DNA of 14,522 bases. It comes from an uncultured Caryophanales bacterium. GTDB taxonomy: Bacteria > Bacillota_I > Bacilli_A > RFN20 > CAG-826. Position numbers and translations under genes: made by a program. The notes beneath the pieces were generated by a model. It was given only the letters and a program-made list of their open reading frames with translations. It did no database searches and was not told where the DNA came from. Positions within the stretch are counted from its first letter, which is position 1; each line of letters begins with the position of its first letter. Below, piece after piece: positions 5,124 through 13,068 of the stretch. The stretch is from assembly GCA_947165725.1 (NCBI GenBank), contig CAMVBL010000027.1, forward strand, positions 1-14,522. Reading direction: 5' to 3'.

Positions 5124-8100
5124 TTAGGCGTTTTCTCTTCTTTTCTTAGTGACTAAGAGGAGAGCAACACCAGCGATTGCAAAGGCCATAACGCTCACCA
5201 TAGTGGCTTCTAATGAGCCGAAGCAACCAGCTTTCTTGTTTGGAAGATCTTTTGATTGAATTTCTGGAACAAAGAGTTCTAAGCTTGAACCTAATGTTGT
5301 TGGTTCATCATCACCATCAAGTGATAATTTAACCAAGACACGAATGAACCAGTTAGAACTGCGTTCTGGCGTACCAGAGATTGTGTTACCATCGAATGAT
5401 AAGCCCGCTGGTAATGGAGTAACTGGATCGATAACCATTTCAACAGAGTTAATGGTCTTTTCATTGTATTGACCACCCGCTTTTAATTCGTTTGGTAATT
5501 CGACTTTGATGTTGATACTAGCACCAACAGCGCCGACATAACGGTTGTTGACGACATCTTTGAATGTTAAGTGTGCTTCTTTAACACAAACTTTAGACAT
5601 AACACCAGAGTTAGCACATGTCCACATTGTTTCCTTAACGTTCTTTCTGAGCATATACCACCAGGTATAGGATTCAACTTTTGTGCCATCTTTCTTGGTG
5701 AAGACTGGAGCGCCTTTACCATCAAAAGCACTGCTATCCCATTTACATTCGATATCATCTCTGAAACCATTACTATCTAATTGTTGGTTACAACCCGCTA
5801 AGATACGGTCATTGATGTTTTCATAGCAGTAATTGTTAACACTACTATTGCCACTATGGGTCATATCGGAAATGATGTGACCTTTGAAGCCCCATTCATC
5901 ACGTAAGACTTCTGTTAATAATGGATATGAAGCAGCGGTTTCCATTAAACCTAAACGGTTATAGGAAGACATGATAGCCATGGATTTACCTTCTTGGACA
6001 ACAATTTGGAATGGTTTGAGGTAAATTTCACGTAACGCTTGTTCTGTTAAGAATGCAGAGACACCTTCACGGTTCTTTTCTTGATCGTTAACAGCGAAGT
6101 GCTTGAAGAAGCAATATAAACCTAAATCAGTAGCACCAGCAACGACTCTACCAGCGATTTTGCCCATTAAGAATGGATCGGCTGAATAATATTCGAAGTT
6201 TCTACCACCGAATGGAGAACGATGCAAGTTGACCGCTGGACCAGCCCAACCATATGTACCATTAATATGGGCTTCCATACCGACCATTTCACCTTGTCTC
6301 TTAGCTAAATCAACGTTGTATGTCGCGGCAACGATTGGAGCGCCTGCCCACCAAATGATTTGGAATTGGGAAGGACCATCACTATCACCAGTAGCTGGTT
6401 TGCCCATTCTACTGATAGCTTGGTTATGTTGACCACCACCATAGGAGAAGCCAATCATTTCGTTATATGTCATTTGATTCATTGCTTGTTCCCAAAGTGG
6501 ATCATTGATATCAAGACCGACTAAATCTTGGAATTGAATACTATCTGCTTGGCTTGGAGCGGTAGCAGGTTGTGTCCAACCTAAAGCTTCGATATCGGCT
6601 TTAGTTTTATTGACTTCTTCAGGAATGTAGAGACCTTTATTTTCGTTTTCTAAGTCTTCCATTCTGAATTCATGAGTTAAATATTCTTCATAACGGCTGC
6701 CGGCTTTGACTGTTCTATCTTCATATGTTGGATGAGTTGGAACGTTAGCCATATCTTCACGAGAATATTGTTCGAAGTCGAAATCATTTTCACCTGGTAA
6801 GCAGTCATAGAAACCTCTATCAGTGAATCTATTTTTAACTTCATGACCTGTATAACGGTCTTTATCGTATTTGATACCTTCTTTGGCCACGGAGAATTTT
6901 ACGGAACCTAATTCTTCATGAGCGTTTTGGTTGAGAGTGATGTAATAATCACCACCATCGAGTTCGTAGCCCTTGAAGCCGTTACCGTTTTTATCAGCGA
7001 AGTCATAGTTAGCGAAATCTTGAGTATTAATCTTAAGTGTTAATGTTTCTGATTCGCCTTTATTTAATAATTTTGTTTTAGCGAAAGCACATAAAACGCG
7101 GTCAGCTTTTTCGATACCGCCTTTGGTATATGGTGCTTTCCAATATAATTGGACAACATCTTTACCAGCGACGTTACCAGTGTTTTTAACTTTAACTTTC
7201 ACTTCGATATCATAGATACCATCTTTAAGTGTTTTTCCTTTAACGTTTGAGGAAACGATTTCTTGTTTGAATGAGGTATAGCTCAAACCATAACCAAATG
7301 GATAGATGACACCTTCTTCACCACCATACCAAGTATCGGCTTCGCCTTTATTACCTTTAGCCATATCAGCGTATCTTGTTTCGTAATAACGATAGTCAAC
7401 ATAGATACCTTCTTCATATGCTAAATAGGAAGCAGGTTTAACACCATTTAAACCACCAGAAACGACTTTGAATTCTTCACCACCACGAGCGGTATCCCAT
7501 CTTGGAGCACTATGTTCTTTATAGTTCTTGTCTGTACCATAACTAAGCATTGGTGCACCATCGGCGGCAAACAATGTATCTTGTGGAGCATAATATGTCT
7601 TGCCGTTTGTGGACACTACTTCATTTGTTTGTGAGTTATCGGAGAAGTTTTGGTATGTTGGGTCTTTTGTGAAATCACGGGCCCATGTATCGACTGTACG
7701 ACCAGATGGGTTGACTTGACCGGTTAAAATCTTGCCGACTGATTTGGCACCAACAGCGCCTGGATTACCAATCCAAAGGATGGCTTTAACAGCATCATCA
7801 TTTTCAAATTTGTCACATTGGAAGATGTTACCAGAGTTGACAACGATAATGATGTTATCAGTGTGCTTTTTAAGTTCTTCAAATAAAGCTTCTTCGTTTT
7901 CAGATAATTGAAGAGCGTGTCTATCGCTAACTTTTTCCGCGCTGGAATTTGTCTTCTTACTATCGTGAGCGTTACATGTTTTAACGTCGCAACCTTCACT
8001 ACCTTCACGGGAAATGACTTGAATAGCGGCATCATTATATTCATCAAGTGTCGCTAATAATTCAGCGGAATAACTAGAGATTGGTGTTTCACCAATAGTA

Positions 8101-8621
8101 ACTTCAGAGTTGCCTTTCCAACCATCATTACCATTTGTTCTACCACTTCCGGATCTAGAGTCATTGGAGTAAGATAAACCACCCCAGCCACCACTTGACC
8201 ATTTGCCATAGAATGCTTGGATGTCCTTATTGACTTCAAAGCCAGCTTCTTCAAGAGAACCTTTAATGGTTTCATTACCACCAGAATCGCGGACTAGTTG
8301 CCAGTTTTCTTCACCATTAACGGAACCTGAACCGGAACCACCACCACCTCTGACGAGGTTGCCTGAACTCTTACCCACTAACGATACTTTTTGGCCTTGA
8401 CCAGCCATAGGTAAGAAATTGTCTTTGTTTTTGAGAAGAACAAAACCTTCATCACAGATTTGTTCATTCAATGCTGAACCCGCTTTAATATAGTCGCTTT
8501 TTTCAGCGCTTTTTGAATAATCACCAATGAATTCAGCGGACACGCCACTAAATTGTTGTGAAAAACATAAAGGTGCTGTTAAGCCTAACAATAAAGCAGG
8601 AAACAATACTTTTTTTCTCAT
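5124..8621 (-). CDS. Secreted GH3 beta-glycosidase, permuted domain order, C-terminal membrane anchor (copy B)
   Basis: 1165 residues, a close paralogue of the downstream GH3 gene with the same layout. The signal peptide likely ends at VSA-29. The GH3 C-terminal domain spans about 50-452, the FnIII-like domain 470-580 and the TIM barrel about 708-1000. The acid/base residue is probably E209 in REGSEG and the nucleophile D919 in ISDM. D748-G-P, K840-H841-F and GGRNFEYY (805-812) complete the active site. The region from 1012 to 1120 is longer than in copy A and includes an Ig-like PAGLSFDGNTISGTP stretch (1071-1085). It ends with NKKAGCFG (C1133), a helix (about 1140-1157) and TKKRRENA. The blocks around the acid/base residue and active-site motifs are nearly identical between copies, while the linker after FnIII and the C-terminal Ig region differ. 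This suggests duplication with divergence of non-catalytic parts. AAAGG lies 10 bases before the ATG. Flanking terminators and its own promoter indicate a single-gene transcript. The substrate is unknown. Confidence 0.93.
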   Translation of the reverse strand: MRKKVLFPALLLGLTAPLCFSQQFSGVSAEFIGDYSKSAEKSDYIKAGSALNEQICDEGFVLLKNKDNFLPMAGQGQKVSLVGKSSGNLVRGGGGSGSGSVNGEENWQLVRDSGGNETIKGSLEEAGFEVNKDIQAFYGKWSSGGWGGLSYSNDSRSGSGRTNGNDGWKGNSEVTIGETPISSYSAELLATLDEYNDAAIQVISREGSEGCDVKTCNAHDSKKTNSSAEKVSDRHALQLSENEEALFEELKKHTDNIIIVVNSGNIFQCDKFENDDAVKAILWIGNPGAVGAKSVGKILTGQVNPSGRTVDTWARDFTKDPTYQNFSDNSQTNEVVSTNGKTYYAPQDTLFAADGAPMLSYGTDKNYKEHSAPRWDTARGGEEFKVVSGGLNGVKPASYLAYEEGIYVDYRYYETRYADMAKGNKGEADTWYGGEEGVIYPFGYGLSYTSFKQEIVSSNVKGKTLKDGIYDIEVKVKVKNTGNVAGKDVVQLYWKAPYTKGGIEKADRVLCAFAKTKLLNKGESETLTLKINTQDFANYDFADKNGNGFKGYELDGGDYYITLNQNAHEELGSVKFSVAKEGIKYDKDRYTGHEVKNRFTDRGFYDCLPGENDFDFEQYSREDMANVPTHPTYEDRTVKAGSRYEEYLTHEFRMEDLENENKGLYIPEEVNKTKADIEALGWTQPATAPSQADSIQFQDLVGLDINDPLWEQAMNQMTYNEMIGFSYGGGQHNQAISRMGKPATGDSDGPSQFQIIWWAGAPIVAATYNVDLAKRQGEMVGMEAHINGTYGWAGPAVNLHRSPFGGRNFEYYSADPFLMGKIAGRVVAGATDLGLYCFFKHFAVNDQEKNREGVSAFLTEQALREIYLKPFQIVVQEGKSMAIMSSYNRLGLMETAASYPLLTEVLRDEWGFKGHIISDMTHSGNSSVNNYCYENINDRILAGCNQQLDSNGFRDDIECKWDSSAFDGKGAPVFTKKDGTKVESYTWWYMLRKNVKETMWTCANSGVMSKVCVKEAHLTFKDVVNNRYVGAVGASINIKVELPNELKAGGQYNEKTINSVEMVIDPVTPLPAGLSFDGNTISGTPERSSNWFIRVLVKLSLDGDDEPTTLGSSLELFVPEIQSKDLPNKKAGCFGSLEATMVSVMAFAIAGVALLLVTKKRRENA

Positions 8622-8653
8622 GAAAAAATGCCCTTTCTTATTATTTTTATGAT

Positions 8654-8677
8654 GTTTGTTTCATTACGAATACAAAC
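8654..8677 (-). promoter_or_regulatory. 5'-leader hairpin of GH3 copy B
   Basis: GUUUGU-A-UUC pairs with GAA-ACAAAC (nine pairs with one bulged A) around a GUAAU loop, between the proposed promoter and the ribosome site. No U-tract follows. It is comparable in place and size to the leader hairpin of GH3 copy A. Confidence 0.4.
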
Positions 8678-8681
8678 GACT

Positions 8682-8709
8682 ACTATATTATTATCGCGCG
8701 TTTCGTAAA
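8682..8709 (-). promoter_or_regulatory. Probable promoter of GH3 copy B
   Basis: Minus strand: -35 TTTACG (4/6 match, 8709-8704), 16-base spacer, -10 TATAGT (5/6 match, 8687-8682). The -35 falls inside one of two TTGTTTAC direct repeats. Expected leader length is about 55 bases. Confidence 0.45.
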
Positions 8710-8722
8710 CAATAGTAAACAA
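8705..8722. repeat. Direct repeat TTGTTTAC x2 at the copy B promoter
   Basis: Two identical 8-base units (minus strand TTGTTTAC-TA-TTGTTTAC) are spaced by two bases, so they recur every ten bases, on the same helix face. They overlap and lie just upstream of the -35 element. A pair of regulator half-sites is possible. Confidence 0.45.
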
Positions 8723-8740
8723 TTTGAATGAAACATTAGA

Positions 8741-8769
8741 AAAGAAAAGGGCATTTAGCCCTTTCCTCT
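8741..8769 (-). terminator. Rho-independent terminator of the dehydrogenase / F420-ligase-like / UPF0371 operon
   Basis: AGAGGAAAGGGC pairs with GCCCUUUUCUUU (12 pairs, two of them G-U) around UAAAU, and the 3' arm and tail are U-rich. It lies 25 bases after the UPF0371 stop. A small AT inverted repeat (ATTAGA/TCTAAT, 8783-8799) overlaps that stop codon. Confidence 0.8.
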
Positions 8770-8794
8770 TTATTAATTTTTTATTAGATATATT

Positions 8795-10306
8795 CTAATT
8801 TTTATTAAAATATAGTTTGTGCGCGTAGCCCACTGGTTCTTCAGTGACATTAATACCTAACGCGGTTAATGTTCTTAAGTCAGCATCAGAGAGGATACAT
8901 GAACAGTGTGCTTCACTACCTTTGAGCTTAGGAAGTTGCTTAAGCGCTAATTCGGCTAATGGGTTGCTATTAGCTTGAATGGCTAAGGCGATTAAGATTT
9001 CTTCCGCTCTAATACGTGGGTTTTCTTTCTTTAATGGACCAGTCTTTAAATCGGCCATTGGGGTAACCACATGTGGTGAAATAAGGTGAATACTATCATC
9101 AATTTTACCTAAGACTTTTAAGGTGTTAAGAAGCATTGCCGCTGGAGCGCCTAATAATCTAGAACGCTTACCAGTAATGATCTTGCCATTAGGTAATTCA
9201 ATAGCGACCACTCTTTCTTTACACTTCTTGGCTTTCTCTAAGCACGCATTAACGCACTTTCTATCCGCTGGAGTCACACCAACTGCGTTCATTAATGATT
9301 CTTCTTTCACAATTGTTTCATCATCAAATTTACCTAAGTAGACATTCTTTCTAGCTTGGTAATATCTTCTAATGATTTCTTGTTTACTAGCCGCACAAGC
9401 TGCTTCATCATTAACAATCGCAAAGCCCACCATATTAACACCCATATCGGTTGGAGATTGATATGGAGAAGAGCCATAAATCTTTTCAAATATAGTTTTT
9501 AATAATGGGAATGTTTCAATGTCACGGTTGTAATTTGTGGTGGTTAAGCCATAGGCCGCTAAGTGATATGGGTCAATCATATTAACATCCGCTAAATCAA
9601 CAGTCGCTGCTTCATAAGCTAAGTTAACTGGATGTGGTAATGGAAGGTTCCACACTGGGAATGTTTCATATTTAGCATAACCGGATTTAATACCACGGTT
9701 CATATCATGGTATAACTGGCTTAAACAGACAGCCATCTTACCTGAACCAGGACCTGGAGCGGTCACAACGATTAATGGTTTTGTGGTTTCAACATATTCG
9801 TTTTTCTCAAAGCCATCACTACCAAAAACAGAGACTAAGTTATGTGGATAACCCGCGATTGTGTAGTGTTTATAAACTTTGATACCGTTTTTTCTAAGTT
9901 TAGCGGCAAATTGTTTTAACACTGGGCTATCTTCGTAGAAGCAGAAGACCACACTACTGACATATAAGCCAGCGGCTTGATAAGCATCAATAAGTCTTTC
10001 AACTTCTGATTCATAGGTGATGCCTAAGTCGTTACGAACTTTATTTGTTTTAATATCGTTCGCGTTAACGGCCATGACGATTTCAGCGTCATCTTTTAAT
10101 GTTAATAACATTTGTAGTTTTGAATCCGGTTCAAAACCTGGTAAAACTCTACTGGCGTGGTAGTCATCGAATAACTTACCACCAAATTCAAGATAAAGCT
10201 TACCACCGAAGGATTTAATGCGTTTTAAAATCTCCTGACGTTGGATTTTCAGATATTCTTTATTATCAAAGGCTAATTTCTTTTTATTCGTCGGCATAAT
10301 TGTCAA
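8795..10306 (-). CDS. UPF0371 / DUF1846 family protein
   Basis: 503 residues, the usual size of the UPF0371 (DUF1846) family, which is widespread in Bacillota and has no firmly established function. Recognised from the N-terminal AFDNKEYLKIQ segment, the LEFGGKLFDDYHASRVLPGF block (about 39-58), the glycine-rich loop APGPGSGK (183-190) followed by MAVCLSQLYHD, and the YQSPTDMGVNM motif (282-292). The glycine-rich loop resembles a nucleotide-binding loop but lacks the Ser/Thr that normally follows GK in a Walker A motif. No signal peptide or helix is seen, so it is cytoplasmic. It is the last gene of the operon and overlaps the preceding gene. The start given is a TTG at 10306, with AAGGA four bases upstream. 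An in-frame ATG at 10297 would give 500 residues but sits 13 bases from that site. Confidence 0.93.
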   Translation of the reverse strand: MTIMPTNKKKLAFDNKEYLKIQRQEILKRIKSFGGKLYLEFGGKLFDDYHASRVLPGFEPDSKLQMLLTLKDDAEIVMAVNANDIKTNKVRNDLGITYESEVERLIDAYQAAGLYVSSVVFCFYEDSPVLKQFAAKLRKNGIKVYKHYTIAGYPHNLVSVFGSDGFEKNEYVETTKPLIVVTAPGPGSGKMAVCLSQLYHDMNRGIKSGYAKYETFPVWNLPLPHPVNLAYEAATVDLADVNMIDPYHLAAYGLTTTNYNRDIETFPLLKTIFEKIYGSSPYQSPTDMGVNMVGFAIVNDEAACAASKQEIIRRYYQARKNVYLGKFDDETIVKEESLMNAVGVTPADRKCVNACLEKAKKCKERVVAIELPNGKIITGKRSRLLGAPAAMLLNTLKVLGKIDDSIHLISPHVVTPMADLKTGPLKKENPRIRAEEILIALAIQANSNPLAELALKQLPKLKGSEAHCSCILSDADLRTLTALGINVTEEPVGYAHKLYFNKN

Positions 10307-11474
10307 AGTATCCTTGAATTAAGACAACTGGTGTACCTTTATCACCAGAACCACTTGTTAAGTCACATAAAGAACCTAATAAGTCAGTGATTTGTCTTGG
10401 GGTTGTGCCTTCGCTAGCCATCTTACCAACGAGGTCTTTTTCTTTAGCTTTGATATCTTCTTTAATCGCATCAGCGAGTTCTTTACCTTTTAAACCCTTA
10501 TAAGCATTATCCGCTAAATATTTGAGTTTCAATTCGTTTGGTGTACCTTTTAAGCCCACGGTATGGAATGGAGAAACGACTGGGTCTGCTAATTCCCAAA
10601 TCTTTCCTTGTGGATCTTTAAATGCACCATCACCATATACCATAACTTCAAAGTGTTTGCCGGTCTTTTCTAATAAGTCGGCTTGAACACCTTCCACTAA
10701 AGATTGACCATCTCTAGGGAATAATTTTACGGTTTCTTCAGTGGCTTTATTTGTGCCTAATAAGCCGTATTTTTCGTTATAACCAGAACCATTAACAGGT
10801 GCGGTTAAAATATCATCAAGGGCTAAAACTAATTCAGCACCTTTATCTTTTAACAAACGTTTTGTGGCAAATCTTGTGTGAATATCACATGCTAAGATTT
10901 TCTTTGTATAATTTAAAATCGCTTCAGCGCGGTTAGCGAAGATAATTACGGCTTCCGCACCTTGTTCTTCGATTATTTTTTTATAGTAATCAACATAGTC
11001 AACACCAGTGAATTCGTGCACTCTATAACCGAATAATTCACGGTATTTTTCTAATGTTAAAACGTCGCTGTATGGGTTAATGCCAGCTTCGTAAACTTGA
11101 TCCGCGGTAATTAAAGCGTTACCAACTTCATCACTTGGGTAAGAAAGCATTAAGTAGACTTTCTTGACACCACGGGCGATACCTTTAAGTAAGATCGCAA
11201 ATCTATTTCTACTTAAAATAGGAAAAATGACCGCTACTTCGTCGCCACCGGTTTTCTTTCTTACATCGTCAGCAATATTGTCGACAGAGGCGTAATTGCC
11301 TTGGCAACGGGCGACGATACTTTCGGTGATTGCGACAACATCGCGATCATGGAATTTGAATCCTTCATTTTCTGAGGCTTTTAAAACTGATTCGACAACA
11401 ATCTCTCTTAAGTTGTCACCAGTTTTGAGGACAGGGAGTCTCACCCCTCTAGATGTCACACCAACACATCTCAT
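10284..11474 (-). CDS. Coenzyme F420-0:L-glutamate ligase (CofE)-like protein
   Basis: 396 residues from the ATG at 11474. The N-terminal half matches the F420_ligase (CofE) pattern: GVRLPVLKTGDNL, HDRDVVAITESIVARCQG and PILSRNRF, followed by a nucleotide- and metal-site region with YGLLGTNKATEE (about 236-247) and MVYGDGAFKDPQGKIWE (278-294). CofE adds glutamates to the F420 precursor using GTP, but archaeal CofE is only about 250 residues. This protein has long insertions and a C-terminal extension ending SGSGDKGTPVVLIQGYFDNYADE. No other F420 gene is visible, and related Bacillota proteins occur without a known F420 pathway, so the substrate is probably something else. An in-frame GTG at 11504 would add ten residues, but AAGGAG lies 9 bases before the ATG at 11474 and would be inside that longer form. 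It starts 19 bp after the dehydrogenase stop and its end overlaps the UPF0371 start. Confidence 0.85.
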   Translation of the reverse strand: MRCVGVTSRGVRLPVLKTGDNLREIVVESVLKASENEGFKFHDRDVVAITESIVARCQGNYASVDNIADDVRKKTGGDEVAVIFPILSRNRFAILLKGIARGVKKVYLMLSYPSDEVGNALITADQVYEAGINPYSDVLTLEKYRELFGYRVHEFTGVDYVDYYKKIIEEQGAEAVIIFANRAEAILNYTKKILACDIHTRFATKRLLKDKGAELVLALDDILTAPVNGSGYNEKYGLLGTNKATEETVKLFPRDGQSLVEGVQADLLEKTGKHFEVMVYGDGAFKDPQGKIWELADPVVSPFHTVGLKGTPNELKLKYLADNAYKGLKGKELADAIKEDIKAKEKDLVGKMASEGTTPRQITDLLGSLCDLTSGSGDKGTPVVLIQGYFDNYADE

Positions 11475-11493
11475 AATTTGTTTCTCCTTTTTT

Positions 11494-12915
11494 CTATTTA
11501 ACACCCTTCTTTTCTAGGATGTTTCTAGCGACATAGACGCCACAGGCTCCCGCTTGGGCTAAGCCACGGGTAAGGCCCGCACCATCGCCACCAACGTAGA
11601 GGTTTTTAATATTTTTAACTTCAAGTTTGTTATCAATTTCTGGGTGGGCGCTATAGTATTTAGCTTCAACGCCGTATAAAAGTGTATGTTCAGTAGCGAT
11701 ACCTGGAGTGATGTGGTCTAAGACTTGAATCATTTCGATAATCGCCTGCATGGTTTTTTGTGGCAAGCATAAGGCTAAGTCACCTGGCACTGCTTCTTTA
11801 AGAGTTGGTCTCACAAAGCCTTCGTTAATACGCTTAACTGTACTACGTCTTCCTTGTTTAATGTCGCCAAAGCGTTGGACTAAAACAGAGCCACACGCTA
11901 ATTGGTTAGCTAAGGATGAGACTTTTAATGCATATTCATTTGGTTTTTTGAATGGTTCTTCAAAATGGTGTGTAACTAATAAAGCAAAGTTTGTATTTTC
12001 ACTAGATAAAGATGGGTCGCTATAGGAGTGACCATTAACATTAACGACACCTTGGTAGTTTTCCATAACGACGTGGCCACCTGGGTTAGAGCAGAATGTT
12101 CTAACTGTGCTACCAGTAGAGGCTTTATAGATAAACTTACCTTCATATAAGTTTTTGTTAATTTCTTCCATAACCATGTTTGGACATTCAACACGAACAC
12201 CGATATCAACTTGGTTTTGGGTCATTTCGACATTTAATTTTTCAAATAAATTAGTGAGCCATTGGCTACCTTCACGACCGACAGCGAGTAAAACATAATC
12301 CGCATCGATTCTTTCATCATCGGCTAAAATAACGCCTTTAACTTGTCCTTCTTCCACGACAATATCTTTCACCGTTGTGGAGAATCTAGTGTCAATCTTC
12401 TTTTCTAAATCTAAATATATTCTAGTTAAGATTTTTAAGTTTTCTTCTGTGCCTAAGTGTCTGACCTTGCTATGTAATAATTTAAGACCAACAGACATGG
12501 CTTTCTTTTCAATATCTCTAACTTCTTTAGTGTATGGATCAGTAATGACTGGAGTGGCGCCATATTTAAGATTGATTTGGTCGACATAATCAATCAATTT
12601 CATGAGTTCATCACGGTCAATATAATCTTGTAACCAACCACCAAATTCAGAGGTAATGTTAAATTTACCATCAGAATAAGCACCAGCCCCACCAAAACCA
12701 TTAGTGATGGAACAAGCTGGGAAGCATTCTTGATAGCCTTTAATATTTCTTGGACATTTTGTTAATTTGTGTTCTAAAACTGGGCAATGTCTCTTTTCGA
12801 TAGAGAGACCCTTATCTATAAGGAGTACTTTTAATTTTGGGTTTTTGTTGACTAATTCGTAGGCACAAAAATATCCACTTGGGCCCGCTCCAACAATCAC
12901 GACATCGTATTTCAT
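11494..12915 (-). CDS. FAD-dependent dehydrogenase / NAD(P)-FAD oxidoreductase (COG2509 type)
   Basis: 473 residues. The N-terminal Rossmann fold has G9-A-G-P-S-G14 and an acidic D34 at the end of the second strand, typical of FAD binding. The second FAD segment, NLYVGGDGAGLTRGLAQAG (438-456), is at the C-terminus. Between them are SITNGFGGAGAYSDGK (69-84) and a substrate-domain region around 230-380, as in the COG2509 group of uncharacterised FAD-dependent dehydrogenases. Four cysteines (C44, C54, C64, C68) precede the GFGGAG motif. They could bind a metal or iron-sulfur centre, or be redox-active. The electron donor and substrate are unknown. It is cytoplasmic, with no signal peptide. It is the first gene of the operon, with a strong AAAGGAG seven bases before the ATG and a clear promoter. 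Confidence 0.9.
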   Translation of the reverse strand: MKYDVVIVGAGPSGYFCAYELVNKNPKLKVLLIDKGLSIEKRHCPVLEHKLTKCPRNIKGYQECFPACSITNGFGGAGAYSDGKFNITSEFGGWLQDYIDRDELMKLIDYVDQINLKYGATPVITDPYTKEVRDIEKKAMSVGLKLLHSKVRHLGTEENLKILTRIYLDLEKKIDTRFSTTVKDIVVEEGQVKGVILADDERIDADYVLLAVGREGSQWLTNLFEKLNVEMTQNQVDIGVRVECPNMVMEEINKNLYEGKFIYKASTGSTVRTFCSNPGGHVVMENYQGVVNVNGHSYSDPSLSSENTNFALLVTHHFEEPFKKPNEYALKVSSLANQLACGSVLVQRFGDIKQGRRSTVKRINEGFVRPTLKEAVPGDLALCLPQKTMQAIIEMIQVLDHITPGIATEHTLLYGVEAKYYSAHPEIDNKLEVKNIKNLYVGGDGAGLTRGLAQAGACGVYVARNILEKKGVK

Positions 12916-12961
12916 AAGGTATCTCCTTTAAGTCTTTTCCACAAAGAAAAAACACTATTTA

Positions 12962-12990
12962 AGTATAGATTATACACGCGTGATTGTTAA
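12962..12990 (-). promoter_or_regulatory. Promoter of the dehydrogenase operon
   Basis: Minus strand: -35 TTAACA (5/6 match, 12990-12985), 17-base spacer, -10 TATACT (5/6 match, 12967-12962). Transcription should start near 12955, giving a leader of about 40 bases. The spacer contains the perfect palindrome CACGCGTG (12975-12982), which stands out in AT-rich surroundings. It also contains an alternative TATAAT -10 (12974-12969) that lacks a matching -35. Confidence 0.7.
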
Positions 12991-13068
12991 TATATTTTTA
13001 ATGATTTTAATGTAAATAAAACCTTACACAAATAGATGTAGTTTAAACGATTTTTATTACGTAAATGT

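Noticed and set aside
8690..8722. Catabolite-repression (cre-like) site at the GH3 copy B promoter
   Set aside because: GTTTACGAAACG has a central CG but its arms do not match symmetrically, so it falls short of the cre pattern.
11475..11504. GTG start at 11504 for the F420-ligase-like protein
   Set aside because: The AAGGAG ribosome site would then fall inside the coding sequence, while the ATG at 11474 has that site at 9 bases and begins at the conserved domain edge.
12994..13068. Terminator for the membrane-protein gene
   Set aside because: The AT-rich stretch after the stop at 13069 has only weak complementarity (GTAA/TTAC) and no stable stem, so none is annotated.
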